A stretch of DNA of 64,000 nt from Chrysaora quinquecirrha. Lineage: Eukaryota > Cnidaria > Scyphozoa > Semaeostomeae > Pelagiidae. The notes under the pieces are model-generated. The model searched no databases. It worked only from the letters and a program-made list of their open reading frames with translations, and was not told the DNA's origin. The DNA lies in NCBI GenBank assembly GCA_014526335.1, contig JACTAT010000085.1, positions 1 through 64,000 on the forward strand, read 5' to 3'. Shown piece after piece: positions 63,621-64,000 of this stretch (the first letter of the stretch is position 1; each line of letters begins with the position of its first letter). Made by a program: the position numbers and the translations under genes.

Positions 63621-64000
63621 AAATTGCCTTTTCAAACAAAAATATAAGATAAATAGCAACGTTCTCGGACAACCTTATGATTGCATGAATAAACTATTTG
63701 AGTAATATTGGACCTATAAGGACCCCTTGTAAATGCTGACAACTATTACTTTGCCTTCCCAAAAGTTGTTGACGCCCCTCTGATCAACCTTAAACAGACC
63801 AGAGAAAGGCTATGAGTGGAAAAGTAACGTACATCTCTCATTTTGGACTGTTTCTTGATGTACTAACCGGAACATTCTAGCCCCCCCCCCCCACCTAGCT
63901 CGACCATTAACTACTTTCCTTCTCCAGTTTCCGAGAGAATCATTTAACTTTCCACTTTGTGTTTTAGCCACATTCTCCTAACCACAGGAGTCATTAACAA

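Overview
The window is nuclear DNA from a multicellular animal, most likely a marine invertebrate. A cnidarian-like genome is my best guess, but the sequence does not prove it. The reasons are intron-rich genes with GT-AG splice sites, a ciliary dynein gene, a cytosolic sulfotransferase, an SMCHD1 orthologue, tRNA- and 5S-derived SINE-like repeats, Penelope-like remnants and a very high density of short terminal-inverted-repeat (TIR) elements. Most open frames are spurious. Real coding sequence is in short exons, which I located from family resemblance plus splice sites and checked for phase.

Layout. (1) 475-1452: an intronless cytosolic sulfotransferase, + strand. (2) 2297-30795: the C-terminal part of SMCHD1, a non-canonical SMC protein of chromatin silencing, + strand. 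It covers Ig-like beta-sandwich repeats, a coiled-coil segment, the SMC hinge and the C-terminal tail. The upstream ATPase part lies outside the window, so the sulfotransferase probably sits in an SMCHD1 intron. (3) 23002-34754: two nearly identical consecutive copies of a unit of about 5.88 kb that carries the last three SMCHD1 exons. They differ mainly in homopolymer lengths. (4) 35429-36463: a SETD3-like actin-histidine methyltransferase in one exon, cut off by a 500-N gap. (5) 36964-42011: mostly repeats, with no convincing gene. (6) 42012-60345: 19 phase-consistent exons (1042 codons) of an axonemal dynein heavy chain closest to DNAH6, + strand. (7) 60380-60879: a second 500-N gap. (8) 60880-63245: five more dynein heavy-chain exons from further along the same kind of protein, but on the - strand. 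This is best explained by a contig placed in the wrong orientation.

The introns are packed with repeats: a Mutator-like MITE with 9-bp target duplications, a hAT-like MITE with a perfect 8-bp duplication, a Harbinger-like MITE with TTA duplications, a foldback element with AGTAT duplications, and a distinctive set of elements built from short pyrimidine-rich modules (AATAAGCCCC, AATAAACGCCGCC, ATAAGCCGCCC, GCTATCTCGAAC). One of these has expanded into a 147-bp tandem array inside an SMCHD1 intron. The genes do not form a functional pathway: they are a detoxification or conjugation enzyme, a chromatin protein, an actin methyltransferase and a cilium motor side by side. No defence system, operon or CRISPR array is present.
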